NCBI GenBank assembly: GCA_029641185.1
Contig: JAPWGK010000019.1
Location: forward strand, 372,001-436,000
Origin: Pseudofabraea citricarpa
Lineage: Eukaryota; Ascomycota; Leotiomycetes; Helotiales; Dermateaceae
Direction of reading: 5' to 3'
Length of the DNA: 64,000 nucleotides
Shown in pieces: positions 34,235-45,967 of this stretch. Position 1 is the first letter of the stretch. Each line of letters begins with the position of its first letter. Made by a program: the position numbers and the translations under genes. The notes beneath the pieces were generated by a model, which was not told the origin of the DNA, did not search any database, and worked only from the letters and a program-made list of their open reading frames with translations.

Positions 34235-34690
34235 CTATGCGTCGCAGACCGGTACGTCAAGGACCTGATCGATGGACAAAACATCAGGGTTGATATCAGG
34301 GTTGGCAGCAACGAGCGAGTCGAGGGTAATACCGAGGGAAGCAGCGATATCAGTCAAGACATCACCAGCGACGACGGTATAAGTAGAGACGGAGCCGGCA
34401 GCGACACAGGTAGCAGTGGCGGCAGGGGTCTCAGGAACCTCCTCAACGACGCACTCGGACGAGGGAATGGCAACGACTTGGTCGAGGAAGATGGCGTTGG
34501 CGCTCGTGATGGAAGGGTTCACCGACAGGATGGCGGCGACGGTCGTGTTCTCGGCCTCGGCGATGGCACCTAGAGTGTCTCCGGATACAATGGTTACGTT
34601 CTTCACGATGCGGCATGGGTCCTCGGCGCGCAGGTTGATGGCTGCTGCGGCGCTGAGGCCGATGAAGAATGCGAGGCTGAAGAACTTCAT
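34235..34690 (-). CDS. Secreted protein with two LysM domains (LysM effector-like), 151 aa
   Basis: The frame extends to 34831, but ATG 34690 begins a clear signal peptide (MKFFSLAFFIGLSAAAAINL), so it is taken as the start. After cleavage two LysM domains remain: residues about 31-78 (NVTIVSGDTLGAIAEAENTT ... NAIFLDQVVAIPSSEC) and 103-150 (STYTVVAGDVLTDIAASLGI ... SIDQVLDVPVC). Four cysteines flank the domains as in small fungal LysM effectors, which bind chitin fragments and shield hyphae or suppress chitin-triggered plant immunity. The transcript leader is CT/AAC-rich. Binding and role here are inferred from family; low-Asn variants of LysM also occur in saprotrophs. Confidence 0.85.
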   Translation of the reverse strand: MKFFSLAFFIGLSAAAAINLRAEDPCRIVKNVTIVSGDTLGAIAEAENTTVAAILSVNPSITSANAIFLDQVVAIPSSECVVEEVPETPAATATCVAAGSVSTYTVVAGDVLTDIAASLGITLDSLVAANPDINPDVLSIDQVLDVPVCDA

Positions 34691-37600
34691 GTTGAGAGAT
34701 GGACGGTTGTTGTTGTTGTGAAGGTAAGGTGAGGTGGTGGTGATTACAGATGAGATAGAGAGAGAAAGACTTGAAAGTTGGTTTAGAAAAAGAATGTAGT
34801 GGATGACTTCGAGAGGATGTCTGGGTGTCAAGAGTGGCAGAGAGACAGGAACTTATACATGTTTCCTCCACCCTCTCTCTGTCTGTCTCTTGTCTCCCTC
34901 CACGCTTCAAAGCTCCACTTCCCCTGACGTGTCTTGGAGGATTTTAAGCCTCGTTGTCTGTGGACTGTGGGCTGTGGACCTCGACTGGTGATCCTCATAT
35001 CTTTCTTACCCTACCGTACTACTGCTCTGTCCTACCGTATTCCTGTTCCTGTTCTCATCATCTATCGCTTCGCACCCCCAGCTCATCCGAACGCTCATCT
35101 CATGCACGCTACAAGGCTCAAAAAGTATAAATCCAATCTTTGGGAACTGGTGAAGCGTGACGCCTGACGTGGACGTGTGGCAGTTTCTAACCAAGTACAG
35201 AACCTGCGCAGGCTGTGTTTCTCTGCCTACTTGGCAAGATATAAGAAACGACTCCTCCGAGAAGGCAGTCCCTGTACTACAAGCAAACTGTAAAGCTCCT
35301 CTTCTGTTCCTGTCTTGAACTGCTACACACCCAACACACACACCCAGACTAAAGACGAAGAATAGAAGATGCATCGTGTGCTCGCCCCCTAGGGAACGAC
35401 CACTTACCGACGTCAGCAAAAACTCTCTTGCCCCAGCTGATTGAGACACGCGGAAAAGTCAAACGAGATTAAGATTAGGGCGATGAGTTGATTGATTTGG
35501 ACCCTGAGGCTGAAGGATTTCTGGAAAGCAACTTGAACCGTCGACGTTGCGTGGGCTGTCGTCAAGCTCAGGCTTCAGGAGAGCAGACCAGAAAGTAAAG
35601 CGGAAAAACGGAAAACGGAAACTCTAACTCTATTGTATTGTATTAGCCTCTTCCCGAGCGAGCCGGTTCTTCTGTGCCCCTCGGCTAACTATCTTCTCAC
35701 TGGCACTGAGTAGGTAGGTAGTGACTGCAAAGCGCCGCGTCTCGAAGAACGAATTGCTACGTAGCAGCAGATTATTGGAGATGGATTGAACAATCCTGTC
35801 ATATCTGAGGATTTCTAGAGGTTTGCAGGCAATTCTTTCCTCTTCTCTACCCTTCAAGCACACTGGCTCCTTCTCGCTTAACTCCACGAAAATGGAGGTG
35901 AAGTGGGTCGGTTGAGGATTGCTGTCTCTCGTCTGATTGCAAGATAATTCTCCTAAACGTCGGCATTTCAAAAGTGGACGACCACGACAACTTCTTCCTC
36001 TCAGACCCAACCAAGACCCGGCGCCCACGACTTTGACTTTGACTTGGCTACCTCCTCCTATGGCGAGAGCAATGTCCATTTGGAGAATAAAAATAACGCG
36101 CCTGTGTACCGTAGAAGAAGTCCGAAACTCCGCCATCGCTTGCACTTGTCGTTAGTCTGCCCTGCTTCTAGTCTGTGTCCATGTGGGCATAGCGACAATG
36201 ACAATGCTCGGTAAACTTTCGAGTTTCCCGACCAGGCGGCTCCAAGGGTGGGAGATCCTACTACCGTAATCGTTCTTCTTGAATCCGCTCATGTGTTATT
36301 CCAACTCTCATCGCTCGGATCGCTGTATTCATTAAAACAAACAGTTTTCTCTGCTGTTCTAGGCTTCTAGCACAGTCGCTCCTCCATGTTGCTGTATTGA
36401 AGATCTGAGTCCGTCAGAAGCATGCACAAGTACGGTCCTGACGGCAATGCACCGCACGAGCCGCCAAGGGATACCAGCGAGTGAAATAAGGTTTCCCCGT
36501 AACGCGTCGTACCAGGTAGAGCCTGATACAGAATCCCGGGTTCCCAGGCTGCGGTTTCTGAACTATTGGGAGGGGTTCAATGATGCCTTGAACTGCCCAT
36601 TATGGGATGATGGGGATGGGAGGGAGAGTCTTGCATCTTGAGATGAACATGCGATCCGATCGAATCGAGGCGATGCACTTTTGTGCGGCTTAAAACTTTA
36701 CCAAATTTTCCTTGCTCCTCCAACTGTAAAGGATTTGTTTGACTTGAAGATCTATGTTGTCGAAAAGTGTTGTACTGTTTTTTGGTTTTTGGTTTTTCCT
36801 CTAGGCTGGTATACAGTTATATTTTGCCCCCTCCCCTCATCAATAACATCATCTTTTAATATGCGCTTAAAGATACAAGGACGTACTCTATCGCTCTCAA
36901 TCCTATGGGAGGGCAGGAGACTGGAACCCCAAAATAGAGGACCTTAAGTTGTAAGGACGCTTTAAGTATCGCGCGTGCTGAAGAAAGGGGATCTCAGGAA
37001 TGCCGACAGCAAGTGCCTGAGAAATATTTATAGTTCTCGGTAGATGTATTCTTACTCACTCCTTGGTTTTATTAATCTGAACAAAAGTCCCAAAAGTCAA
37101 GTTGGAAGAATGGTCACATTAGCACGTGATCGGCCACTTCCTATATTAAGGCCGCCCTCTTGTAGTTATCCTCTTTCTTCCTTGAACAAATCAATAAGCT
37201 TCGACAAAAGCCCTCAATTCATAAAGTGAATATGTAGTGCCAGTCGATTCATTGATTACAGTCAACCGACAATCAAATGTTCATGGTTGTAAAACCAATC
37301 ACTTCGGAAAAGACTGAGCGCATGCGTGTCGTGGAACGAATCTTTGCCGTTGCTATAGTTTTATGGCTTGGGTCTTCGTAGTACTCATGTAATTTTTAGT
37401 ACATATTAAACTTTCAGTGGTTATAAATTTTGTAGTAGCTACAAAGTTTTAACATTATCTCTCATCTATAGCGTCTGTGATACCGAATAAGGTATCCGAT
37501 TATAAGTGCTTCGCTGCTCTAATCGAACCGTCGTGGACGCATGCTGAGGATAGCAGAATCGTGTATAACTCCTCTATCAAACAAAGGGGGAGGATCCCTT

Positions 37601-37948
37601 CGACATTAACACTGATTATAGCAGATACTTGACGATTCAGACCGTGCTGCGTACATAGTTTAGATAACAACGTATGCGTGGCTGACAACAATTTGTTGTC
37701 AACGCCCGATTTTGCAGGAGGTTGCGTTGCTTGGCTTGACCACTAATCTCATTCGTTGAGACCAAAATCTGTTCAGAAGCTTACTAAGACAAACTAATTT
37801 GGCTTCAACCAACCATAAACCATTTTCCGCAGCCTCGCATTTGATTTTAAGGATGGCTATCATTAGAGCAGAGCGAGCATTTTCACGCAATTTCAAACAA
37901 CAGCAACGACCAGTACCAAACAACACTATCACGAAGATACCAAACAGA
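34691..37948. other. 3.3-kb gene-poor stretch
   Basis: No supported gene. The largest ORF (35630-36145, minus, 171 codons) is Arg/Ser-rich with no domain and lies beside other-frame ORFs of similar length. The first 250 bases hold the promoter and 5' leader of the LysM gene; the last 500 are the promoter of the Clr5-ankyrin gene. AT content rises from about 36.6 kb. Confidence 0.5.
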
Positions 37949-40900
37949 ATGGTCAGACATTTATCAGAGACAGAATGGCAGCATCACAAGAACACCCTCA
38001 GGGAATACTATCTGACTTCGGATCTGCCTTTGGGTGGAGATAACGGGGTCATGGTAAGAATGGAGACTCGCCATAATTTCAAAGCTTCGTGAGCTACTCT
38101 CTATTTCGCTACATCAATCATGAAGCTTCAATTAACCCTCACACAGAAAGTCACAGTATGAGCGGCATTTCCGTGAATGGGGATGGTCAAAATACTCAGC
38201 GAGCACTGACTGGAAAGCAATTGGGATTTTGAGCGCTTCACGGGCACGTCTTGGGAAAAAGACCGAGGTTTATCAAGATGGGAAATTAATTCCACCGACC
38301 AAAGTCCAAAAGCAGATCCGGCGCTATCATCTAAATACTATTGAACGGCTATCAACAGGTGTGTTTATAGAGAGAAACATTGGACAAAAGTGCATGCTAA
38401 TAGAGGGTAGTACCAATGGTAAAACTTTCTGAAAGGTTCAGAATCTGTTCCCCTGCGCTAGAAGAAAGAGCAGATCGAATGGATATCCAGATCTATTTTC
38501 CGCCGAATTTTGAGGACCAAACTCAGAATTTGACTGTCGAGCTTCCATTTAGAGAATTTGAAAACCTCTTCCTAAGACATGTATCGCAGTCTTCCTCAGG
38601 CCTTGCAGCTTGGAGAAATGCACGCGAAATCCAACACTATATCGATCCAAGGATCTTAATTCACGGTCAGAATGGAGCAGTTACATTTAGCGACGACTCC
38701 GAAAGACAGTCTCCACAATTACAGGTTTTGAGCTCTGCCAGCTATGTCAGAACGCCTGGTGCACCATGCGAGTTTGAAAAGTTGGCAAAGAGATCTCCAA
38801 CCTATGGGGCCATAATATCTCTCATGCCAGATGCAGTAGAAAGTGGAAAGCCTGGACAAAACTCGCTCGTTCATAGCAGTATGGGTGTTTTGGCTTCGCC
38901 CTTCTATCGCCTAATTCTTTTCTCAGTGGCAAACAATTTTGCTGGCCTTGGCGCCTTTAAGATGAAGCAAGTCATAGAGTTCCTACAGGGAGAAACAACT
39001 ACTCAGATCTATGAATTTATCCAATTAGCAAGCGGCTATTCAGCTAAGGCGATTGCACAAAATCTCTTCAAGGCTGCTATAGAACTAGGCGATATTCGAA
39101 TCATTGATTTACTCCTGGAGAAGAGCGATAGTATTGATCTTGAAAAACTAGTCTTTGTGATTGGAGGACAGAAGTACACCCCGTTGGAGCGGGCAGTAGG
39201 ACTGTCTTATGAGAATGTTGTTGCAGTTCTCTTGAAGCATGGTGCGAAGGCCAACAAAAGTCATAGGATATATTTAAGCCTATGGAAAAATTCGGAGGAC
39301 GTGCCACAAGGAGACCTCGAAGTCTCGATTTTGGCCGGGAGGCTGAATCTAGGGATAATTAAAATGTTAATAGATGCTGGTGGCGAAATTGGCACCCCTG
39401 CCATGGAGTTTTTAATTGAGAAAGGCGACGAGGAGATAATCCGCATGGTAATTTCACATTCGGGAGGCCGCGCAAAATGGTGCACAACTAAGATCCTTAT
39501 CTGTGCTATCATGAATCTGGACGAAGGCATATCAACGAGCATGGTGAATATGTGGTTAGAGTGTCGAGAAGAGCGAGAACTCTACGATGACCTGAATCGC
39601 CACTCTGGAGACGTTGACAAACCTGATATTTCAGAACTTTATGTGCACCAGGATAGAAGCTGTCCACACGAAGACTATCCGCCGAACATATATCCTTTCA
39701 CACTGATCGATGCTGCTGCTGAGAGTGGATATTTTGAGATGGTCAAGAAACTCTATTATTCTGGAGCAGAACTCTCAGATGAAACACTCCCCCGAGCCAT
39801 ATCGAGTATGGACCTCGATCTTGTTAAATTCCTTCTGAAAATCGGGGTCTCGGTAGACAGTGTGGATAGTAGGGCAATGACCCCACTTGCACAAGCAATT
39901 CTTTCTGGCGATAATGATATGATTAGCCTGATCAAGGAATATGGAGGAACTGATCGATTGAAAGATAGTGCTTCACAATTCTCTGCGGCGATACGGGCAG
40001 CGTTAGAGGTATTTAATATGAAGTGGATCCAAGAATTGTTCCAGCTTGGAGGTCCAGTACGGCATGAAGACTTGAGACATGGCCTCAAGAAGGCAATAAA
40101 AGCTGGAAAGGACGAAGTCGCTTGTATACTAATCGACAATGGAGCGGCAGTAGGTGATGAGCTACTTTTGGAGGCTCTCAAAAGACGAAACGAAGCCATT
40201 GTTCTCCGGCTACTGGATTGTAGCCTAAGTAATTCGGTTAACGGAGATGCAATCTGCCTCGCAATCGAATGGGGTGCTACAGCTGTAGTCGAAGCCCTGC
40301 TATATGGAGGTATTGATGTGAACAAGGTTTACAACTCCAAGAGCAAAAACACTACAGCACTCAATATAGTAGTTGAGCAAAAGGATCAAAATATGGTGGA
40401 TGTCCTTTTGAGGGCTGGTGCAGATTTGAATAATCCAGTGGCAAAAATTGAATGCTGCACGGTGTTGAGAACGGCTGCGAAGCAAGGCGATGGCGAAATG
40501 GTCAATTTTCTTCTTGTTCGAGGGGCAGATCCTGACGATAATGGAGCATTGTTATCAACAATAATTCATCATCCTGAAATTTCAGACCTACTTCTTCAAG
40601 CATACTTCAAAAGATATCCAATCGCTCGCAAAGGCTACGGCGCTGGAGCCTTAGAGCAGTTGATTCAATCAGGGGATATTATTCGAGTCAGTAACGCTAT
40701 AGACCGCGGCTTGGACCCCAATGGAATATCCAACACGCGGCTCTTAAGAACAACACCAAGAACAACACCTTTTGGAATTGCCATCACCAAGGACCAAGGA
40801 ACTAGATTGCAACTTGTGGAAATGATGCTACGGAAAGGTTGTAACCCAAATAATATTGTCTCTGTAGTTGAGGTCAACAAACTGACCGCATTTCTTGCTG

Positions 40901-41493
40901 CAATAAGTACTAGGAATATCATTATGGTAAAATTACTTCTAAAGTACGGGGCTGATGTAAATTTTCCCACTAGAAGGGGAGTTGGGCGAACGCCGCTGCA
41001 ATTTGCAGCTGAAAATGGAGACCCTGATATCCTACAGCTTCTTTTGGACCATGGGGCAGTTATAAACTCCCCGGCGGCCTATGATGGTGGTGGTACTGCT
41101 TTGCAGCTTGCGGCAATCGGTGGTTACACTCGAATTGCGTGCACCTTGATAAGTCGAGGTGCGGAGGTTGATGCACCCGCATCAAAAGTCCATGGCAGGA
41201 CTGCACTGGAAGGGGCTGCAGAGCATGGGCGTATCGATATGGTGAAATTGCTACTGAATGCCGGTGCAGCTACAAAAGGCCATGACCGACTCCAGATCGA
41301 GAAAGCCATGAAACTGGCAGAGGAAAATAATCATCTAGCCACAATGGACCTTCTGAAGGCTTATCTGCCTAGAAAAAATCCAGACTTGCGAGAAAAATTG
41401 CCACCCTTTGGCTCCGAGAGGTTTGAAGGAGATCAACAATGTCAAACCCCTGTTGACTTCGATAGCCTGCTTTACTTAACTGCGGACGAATGA
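37949..41493 (+). CDS. Clr5-domain ankyrin-repeat protein, about 1144 aa
   Basis: Exons 37949-38088, 38147-38358 and 38411-41493 join in phase over introns of 58 and 52 nt. The first exon and the start of the second encode a Clr5 domain: MVRHLSETEWQHHKNTLREY, then SKSQYERHFREWGWSKYS, so residues about 5-65. In-frame ATG 37853 would add 32 residues. A basic middle (KVQKQIRRYHLNTIERLSTG) leads to a long helical region and then ankyrin repeats from about residue 335 to 1080. The last four are regular (for example GRTPLQFAAENGDPDILQLL, GTALQLAAIGGYTRIACTLI); the earlier ones are degenerate. It is the second Clr5 protein in the window, with a different repeat class. Function unknown; large repeat receptors of this sort are often lineage-variable. 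Confidence 0.85.
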
Positions 41494-41741
41494 GTTGTTC
41501 TGGAAAAAATGGCTCTGCAGCTAGATGGTCCTTGTTGACTCTCAACAACGTTCGTGATTTGGTATAATGGAAGTTAAAAAAAAAGGCACTGCTTTCCCTA
41601 TTTTTTCTGTTTTTCTTTCTTTTCTTTTCTGGTATCAGACTTGCTAGAGGCGAAAACCAGACCTACAGAATAAACCTTTCAATTCATACAAATTCTACAA
41701 GATAGAAGTTGAATTTGATATTCTCTAACAAAGACAATGTC

Positions 41742-42889
41742 TCACAGCTTAGACTTTATGGTACCTTCCACTGGTTTAACTTCCACCAACAACTTGCCTA
41801 CCAAGCATTAGCTTTAAACATATTTTTTAGGATAAATAGACTTACCAGTGTTGATCCCGTTATACAAATCCACCAGAGCATGTTCGGCCGCGGGTAAACC
41901 ACCCTTGACAATAGTTTCCTTTCTCTTCAGTTTCCCTTCTTCCAACCACTTAGCCAATTGCTTTCGTGCCTCTTTATACTGCTTGGCATAATCAAATACA
42001 ATAAACCCTTGTAACTTGATGCGCATTGCAATAACCATAGAAATATTCCTTGGTCCAACCGGTTTCGAGTTGTTGTATTGACTGATAGCACCACAGAGAA
42101 CATATCTCGCATGGGGCTTTGCTCTGGAAATAGCTAGTTCAAGGATATCACCGCCGACATTATCGAAGAAAACATCGATGAGGTCCTTCGTAGCCTTCTT
42201 AAAGTCCGCAACAAAGGTTGGTGACTTGTAGTTCAGTGCATCGTCGGCACCGAGATCTTTCAGCCAAGCAACTTTGTCGTCGCTCCCTGCCAAGCCAAGA
42301 ACTCTGGCTCCCTTGAGTTTAGCAATTTGTACGACCACGGATCCGGTAGCACCAGCTGCCCCAGATACGACGACGAAATCGCCGGCCTTTACCTGCCCTA
42401 CGTCAGTGATTCCAAAATAGGCGGTTAGTCCTGTTGACCCGAGGACACCAAGTGCATCGGTGACTTTGCCATTTGATGGTACATCGAGAATCTTGACTTC
42501 TTTCGCAGGGGCGATTTTCAATTCGGTCCAGCCGGTCAGGGAGGTGACGAAGGCGCCCACTGGGTGACTACCAGCTTTCGATGCAACGATACGGCCGATG
42601 GATTCTCCTCGCATGACTTCACCAATTTGTACTGGTGGGAGATAAGAACGAGCATCTGTCTTCTGTTAGTCACGTGCACCTCCTGATTTCAGTTGGAGGC
42701 AGTACCGTTAAGCCACCCCCTCATAGCAGGGTCAAGACTGAGATATAAAGTTTCTACGAGAACCTCTCCATCCTTGAGGTCCTTCTCGGTGAGTATAGCG
42801 TTCTCCTTGAGGCTGAACGTCTCTCCAGGAATGATGAGAGCCTTGGGTCTTTGAGCGAGGACGACAGATTTGTATGTTGATTGAGACAT
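41742..42889 (-). CDS. NADP-dependent medium-chain reductase (alkenal/leukotriene B4 reductase-like), 349 aa
   Basis: Exons 42889-42706, 42655-41846 and 41797-41742 join in phase over introns of 50 and 48 nt. The final exon replaces an unspliced stop at 41814 with the family ending TGKLLVEVKPVEGTIKSKL. The start MSQSTYKSVVLAQRP and LETLYLSLDPAMRGWLN-type segment (VETLYLSLDPAMRGWLN) mark the zinc-independent alkenal double-bond reductase group. The Rossmann nucleotide motif is VVVSGAAGATGSVVVQIAKL near residue 160, and FFDNVGGDILE follows. No zinc-binding cysteines of alcohol dehydrogenases are present. Expected to reduce reactive alpha,beta-unsaturated carbonyls in the cytosol; actual substrate unknown. 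Confidence 0.92.
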
Positions 42890-44581
42890 GGTGGCTTGTT
42901 TTGCTAAAGAAGGAAGCTAAGGCTTACAAGACGAGGGCAATGAGGAGTTGATAAAGCAATAGAAGGGTGAATGGTTGTTGGTTGAAAGCTTAATGCTTTT
43001 TGTACAGTAATCTTTGTGCCTCGGCATACGAGGCTGATAGATTTCGGATGCCGAATACTCCATTCGGTGATATGCCCGCTCTTCCCCTCCAACCATATTC
43101 CACGCGATCAAAGTATATCTTTGAACTTTATACAAATAAGCTCTGCAATACAGTCTTGAACTGTTTACTAATACTGTATGTGTACAGTACCATGCAAAGT
43201 CAAAGAGTTCTGATTCAGCTTATCATGGCATAGTTCAAGTCAATATACAGTCAAGTTATGACGTGCTCATTAGCGATTAATCGATGAATTGGAGGTACGT
43301 AAGTTGCATAGTCATTAGTAAAGCATTGCATGGGTCGGTGCAATATGAGTATAGTCTTACCTTTATTGTGCCTAGCTGCAAGTGTAACATTTGCAGCAGA
43401 AGAGGCGACTTATCACGTGACTAGGTCAACGTCAGGTCAAGGGCTTCAGCTTGAGTATCAATAAAGGGCAATGAGAGCACAAGAGATATTTACTCACGAT
43501 TGAAATAAAACTGAGCGCTTTGTATGCGTGCAATAGATAATTTGGAAAGTCCTCTATTGGAAAATCTTCTAAGACTCAAAAAGCTGTTAAGCGACCTAGC
43601 TGAAGTTGATGGTTAAGCCCATTTAGTTATCTCCAGCATAAGATCGATTATCGTCCAACCTTCTATAGCGTGTGATAATTAAGCTTAATCAGGGGGAGGT
43701 GCATTGCCACCAGGAGCCAGGGACGGGAATCGAACCCATATACTAGCTACTACTCCCTTTCTTTTAGTTTTTACGGTCGAGTAATAAAGGTCTCGATCTT
43801 ATATCTAGCGAAAGATCGCATGCCACCCTACCAGTCCTTATATTACCTCCCCTCCTATATATCCTTCTTATATAGCCTTATTCTATCTCTATTTCCTAAT
43901 CTGTTTCTTCTTCCGGTCCCAGACTATCACTGTCTGCCTCAGGTTCAGGAGTCTCTTCTGATCTCGGTATTCTCTGTAGGAACTTTGGCCCACGGATGAT
44001 AGTCAATCTTAGTAGTAGTTCGCCCTATCTCCTCTCGAACTCTATATAGTTATTCTTCCTTCCTTAGTATCTCTCGGCTATATACGCGGCTCTGTCCGCC
44101 AGGACCTGCTATAGGATGGCATCTCTGTAGTTGTGTCGGGCCTATTTAGTTATGTACAATACAAACACCTTGTTCTAAGATCTTTTTTTCCAGAAGAGTA
44201 TCGTTCTTTGAGAGCATATAAAAGATATACTATCCAAATATTCTTGATAAACACCTTAATCTGACAAAAGAGTGATAAATAAATTTTTGACTATGCTCTA
44301 TTTCTGATGCATGCGTGGTTGTACAATACTAATGTTGTAATCTATTATTGATTTACAAAGACAAAAGATTCTACCACTTGAATTCTAAATTATTCACCAG
44401 GCAGCTAGGGTTTTCAGAAACCAAAAGCCCTAGTTCGATCAACTGACAACCATTCACCTTCACCCTCACGCTCGCTTAAAACTTCACGCAAAGGAGTTCG
44501 CAGAGGAAGGCTCGCAGGAAACGCCGTATCCTTTTTCCGTTCCGGTCCTATCTTCTCTTTCCCTTCATCAACACCGCCATC
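42890..44581. other. 1.7-kb intergenic stretch with decayed DNA
   Basis: The part next to 42890 is the reductase promoter. From about 43680 to 44170 composition changes to a TA/TC-rich relic (separate entry). At 43720-43737 the sequence GGGAATCGAACCCAT reads, on the minus strand, like a tRNA T-arm, but no other tRNA parts fit. Confidence 0.5.
43765..44150 (-). pseudogene. Stop-riddled coding relic, possibly transposon-derived
   Basis: One minus-strand frame reads as protein-like across about 385 bases but is broken by several TAG/TAA codons. Legible pieces include QVLADRAAYIAERY, GELLLRLTIIRGPKFLQRIP and RSEETPEPEADSDSLGPEEE. TAG/TAA stops set among CTA/ATA/TATATA words are what C-to-T mutation (as in repeat-induced point mutation) leaves behind. 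Content (charged, Arg-rich then acidic) would fit part of a retroelement or other repeated gene, but the family cannot be named. Confidence 0.4.
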
Positions 44582-45429
44582 ATGTTTTCAAGCATCTTCA
44601 AATCAAACAAAATGCCGAGGTACAACAATCTCAGCATCCTGCGCGCGGTTGATCTCAACAACACCGCGGAGATCTCGCGCATGATCCTCATCATCGAGGA
44701 ACTCCTAAACCTCTTGAAAGCCGGCAAACCCTTGCCAACAAAATGGGCGCTACGAGGTAATCCCGGAATGGTTGTCAACCGTATCATTACGGCTATCAAG
44801 AATAACCCAGAGTACCCATTCCTCCGATCGCTGATGGAGTGGTTTGTCAGTCGGGACAACAAGATGACCGTGGATGAGCGAGTGCGCGTGATCGAGGACA
44901 TCATTGAGGAAGACCCGTTCATTAACCCTGCTTCTCATCAAAAGGAGTACGCCGAAGCGGAAGCGAAGTTTCTGAAGTTTCTGCAGAAAGAAGGAGGCGG
45001 AGAGTACTCATTGGGTGGACGGGAGAGCGGAATGTCTCAGGATGAAGAGATGGCCTTCGCAACGGACGACAATGGCTTGCAATCAGCAAAATCGTCGAGC
45101 AGCCCTCTGTCTAACATTGGAGATATGTCCCAATCGGGCCTTCTCAAAGAGGTAAACTCTGCTCTTGCTCTGAGGGGAGTTGTGAATGAAAAGAAGCTAA
45201 TCGGGGAAAGGAACAGAAAGTCACAGACAACGACAATGCATCCAAGAGTCCTTTCAACTCTGAACGTCCAGAGCGCACAGCCACACAGACCGATGATGAC
45301 GAAGCTCCAAACATGATCCACGGCAACGCCCCAGGCGAGACATCGAATGAGAAGTCATCCAGCAACACTGCGGTTGGAAGACAGGCTCGGAAGAAAAAGT
45401 CTAAGAAACAAAGAAAGAAGAACAAGTGA
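44582..45429 (+). CDS. Hypothetical protein with Lys-rich tail, about 262 aa, two exons
   Basis: Exon 1 44582-45151, intron 45152-45210 (GTAAAC...CTAAT...AAAG), exon 2 45211-45429. Without splicing the frame ends at 45316 in an unlikely sequence; splicing reaches a natural end RQARKKKSKKQRKKNK, a nuclear or nucleolar localisation-type tail. Acceptor 45217 would also keep phase (two residues shorter). The N-terminal 130 residues are helical (AEISRMILIIEELLNLLKAG, WALRGNPGMVVNRIITAIKN), followed by a Ser-rich acidic linker. I do not recognise the family. Confidence 0.6.
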
Positions 45430-45967
45430 TTCGCAGCAAGAGAGGAACAGGGCTGATGATGAGCGATGGTGACGAATATCCAGCAAGAGACGTTATAGCC
45501 AGGAGATTTGCCATCCCATAGAGCCAGGTTTTTCAAAGTTGTATCAAAGGTATGTTTAGTCTTCTAACGCGACCAAAATCTCTGAATGACTACTAAGGAG
45601 ATTATGTATAGTTTGCGAAGGAAATTTCTTTGGCGTTGGTTTGATGATGCCTATGCTTAGCAGGATGCAAGGCTACGTAGACTCTGGGCGGAGAGTGAAG
45701 ATCTGAGTCACTCAGCAATTGTCTAAAATAAAGCGAAGTAGGTAGCACCGAAAAGCAAAATTGAAAAGTAAAATTGAAACCATCTGAAAGCTGATGCACA
45801 TTAAATGAACTTCGCTTCGGTTGTGGAAAATACCCCAAAAGAACCTTATTATTCCGTGATTGAAGATCTTGAATTCGCTGATATAATTGGCCAAATTTGT
45901 ATTTTGAAGCACTTTCAGCTACTGGTAAGCAATCCAGGGGGGGTTGGCAGACCTGAACTACATGAGA
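45430..45967. other. Convergent intergenic region
   Basis: 3' ends of the Lys-tailed gene and the DHA2 transporter. No supported feature. Confidence 0.5.

Noticed and set aside
35630..36145. 171-codon minus ORF in the gene-poor stretch
   Set aside because: No domain, irregular composition and other frames are similarly open; no splice-consistent extension seen.
43700..43790. Possible complete tRNA on the minus strand
   Set aside because: Only a T-arm-like piece is present; acceptor, D and anticodon arms could not be placed.
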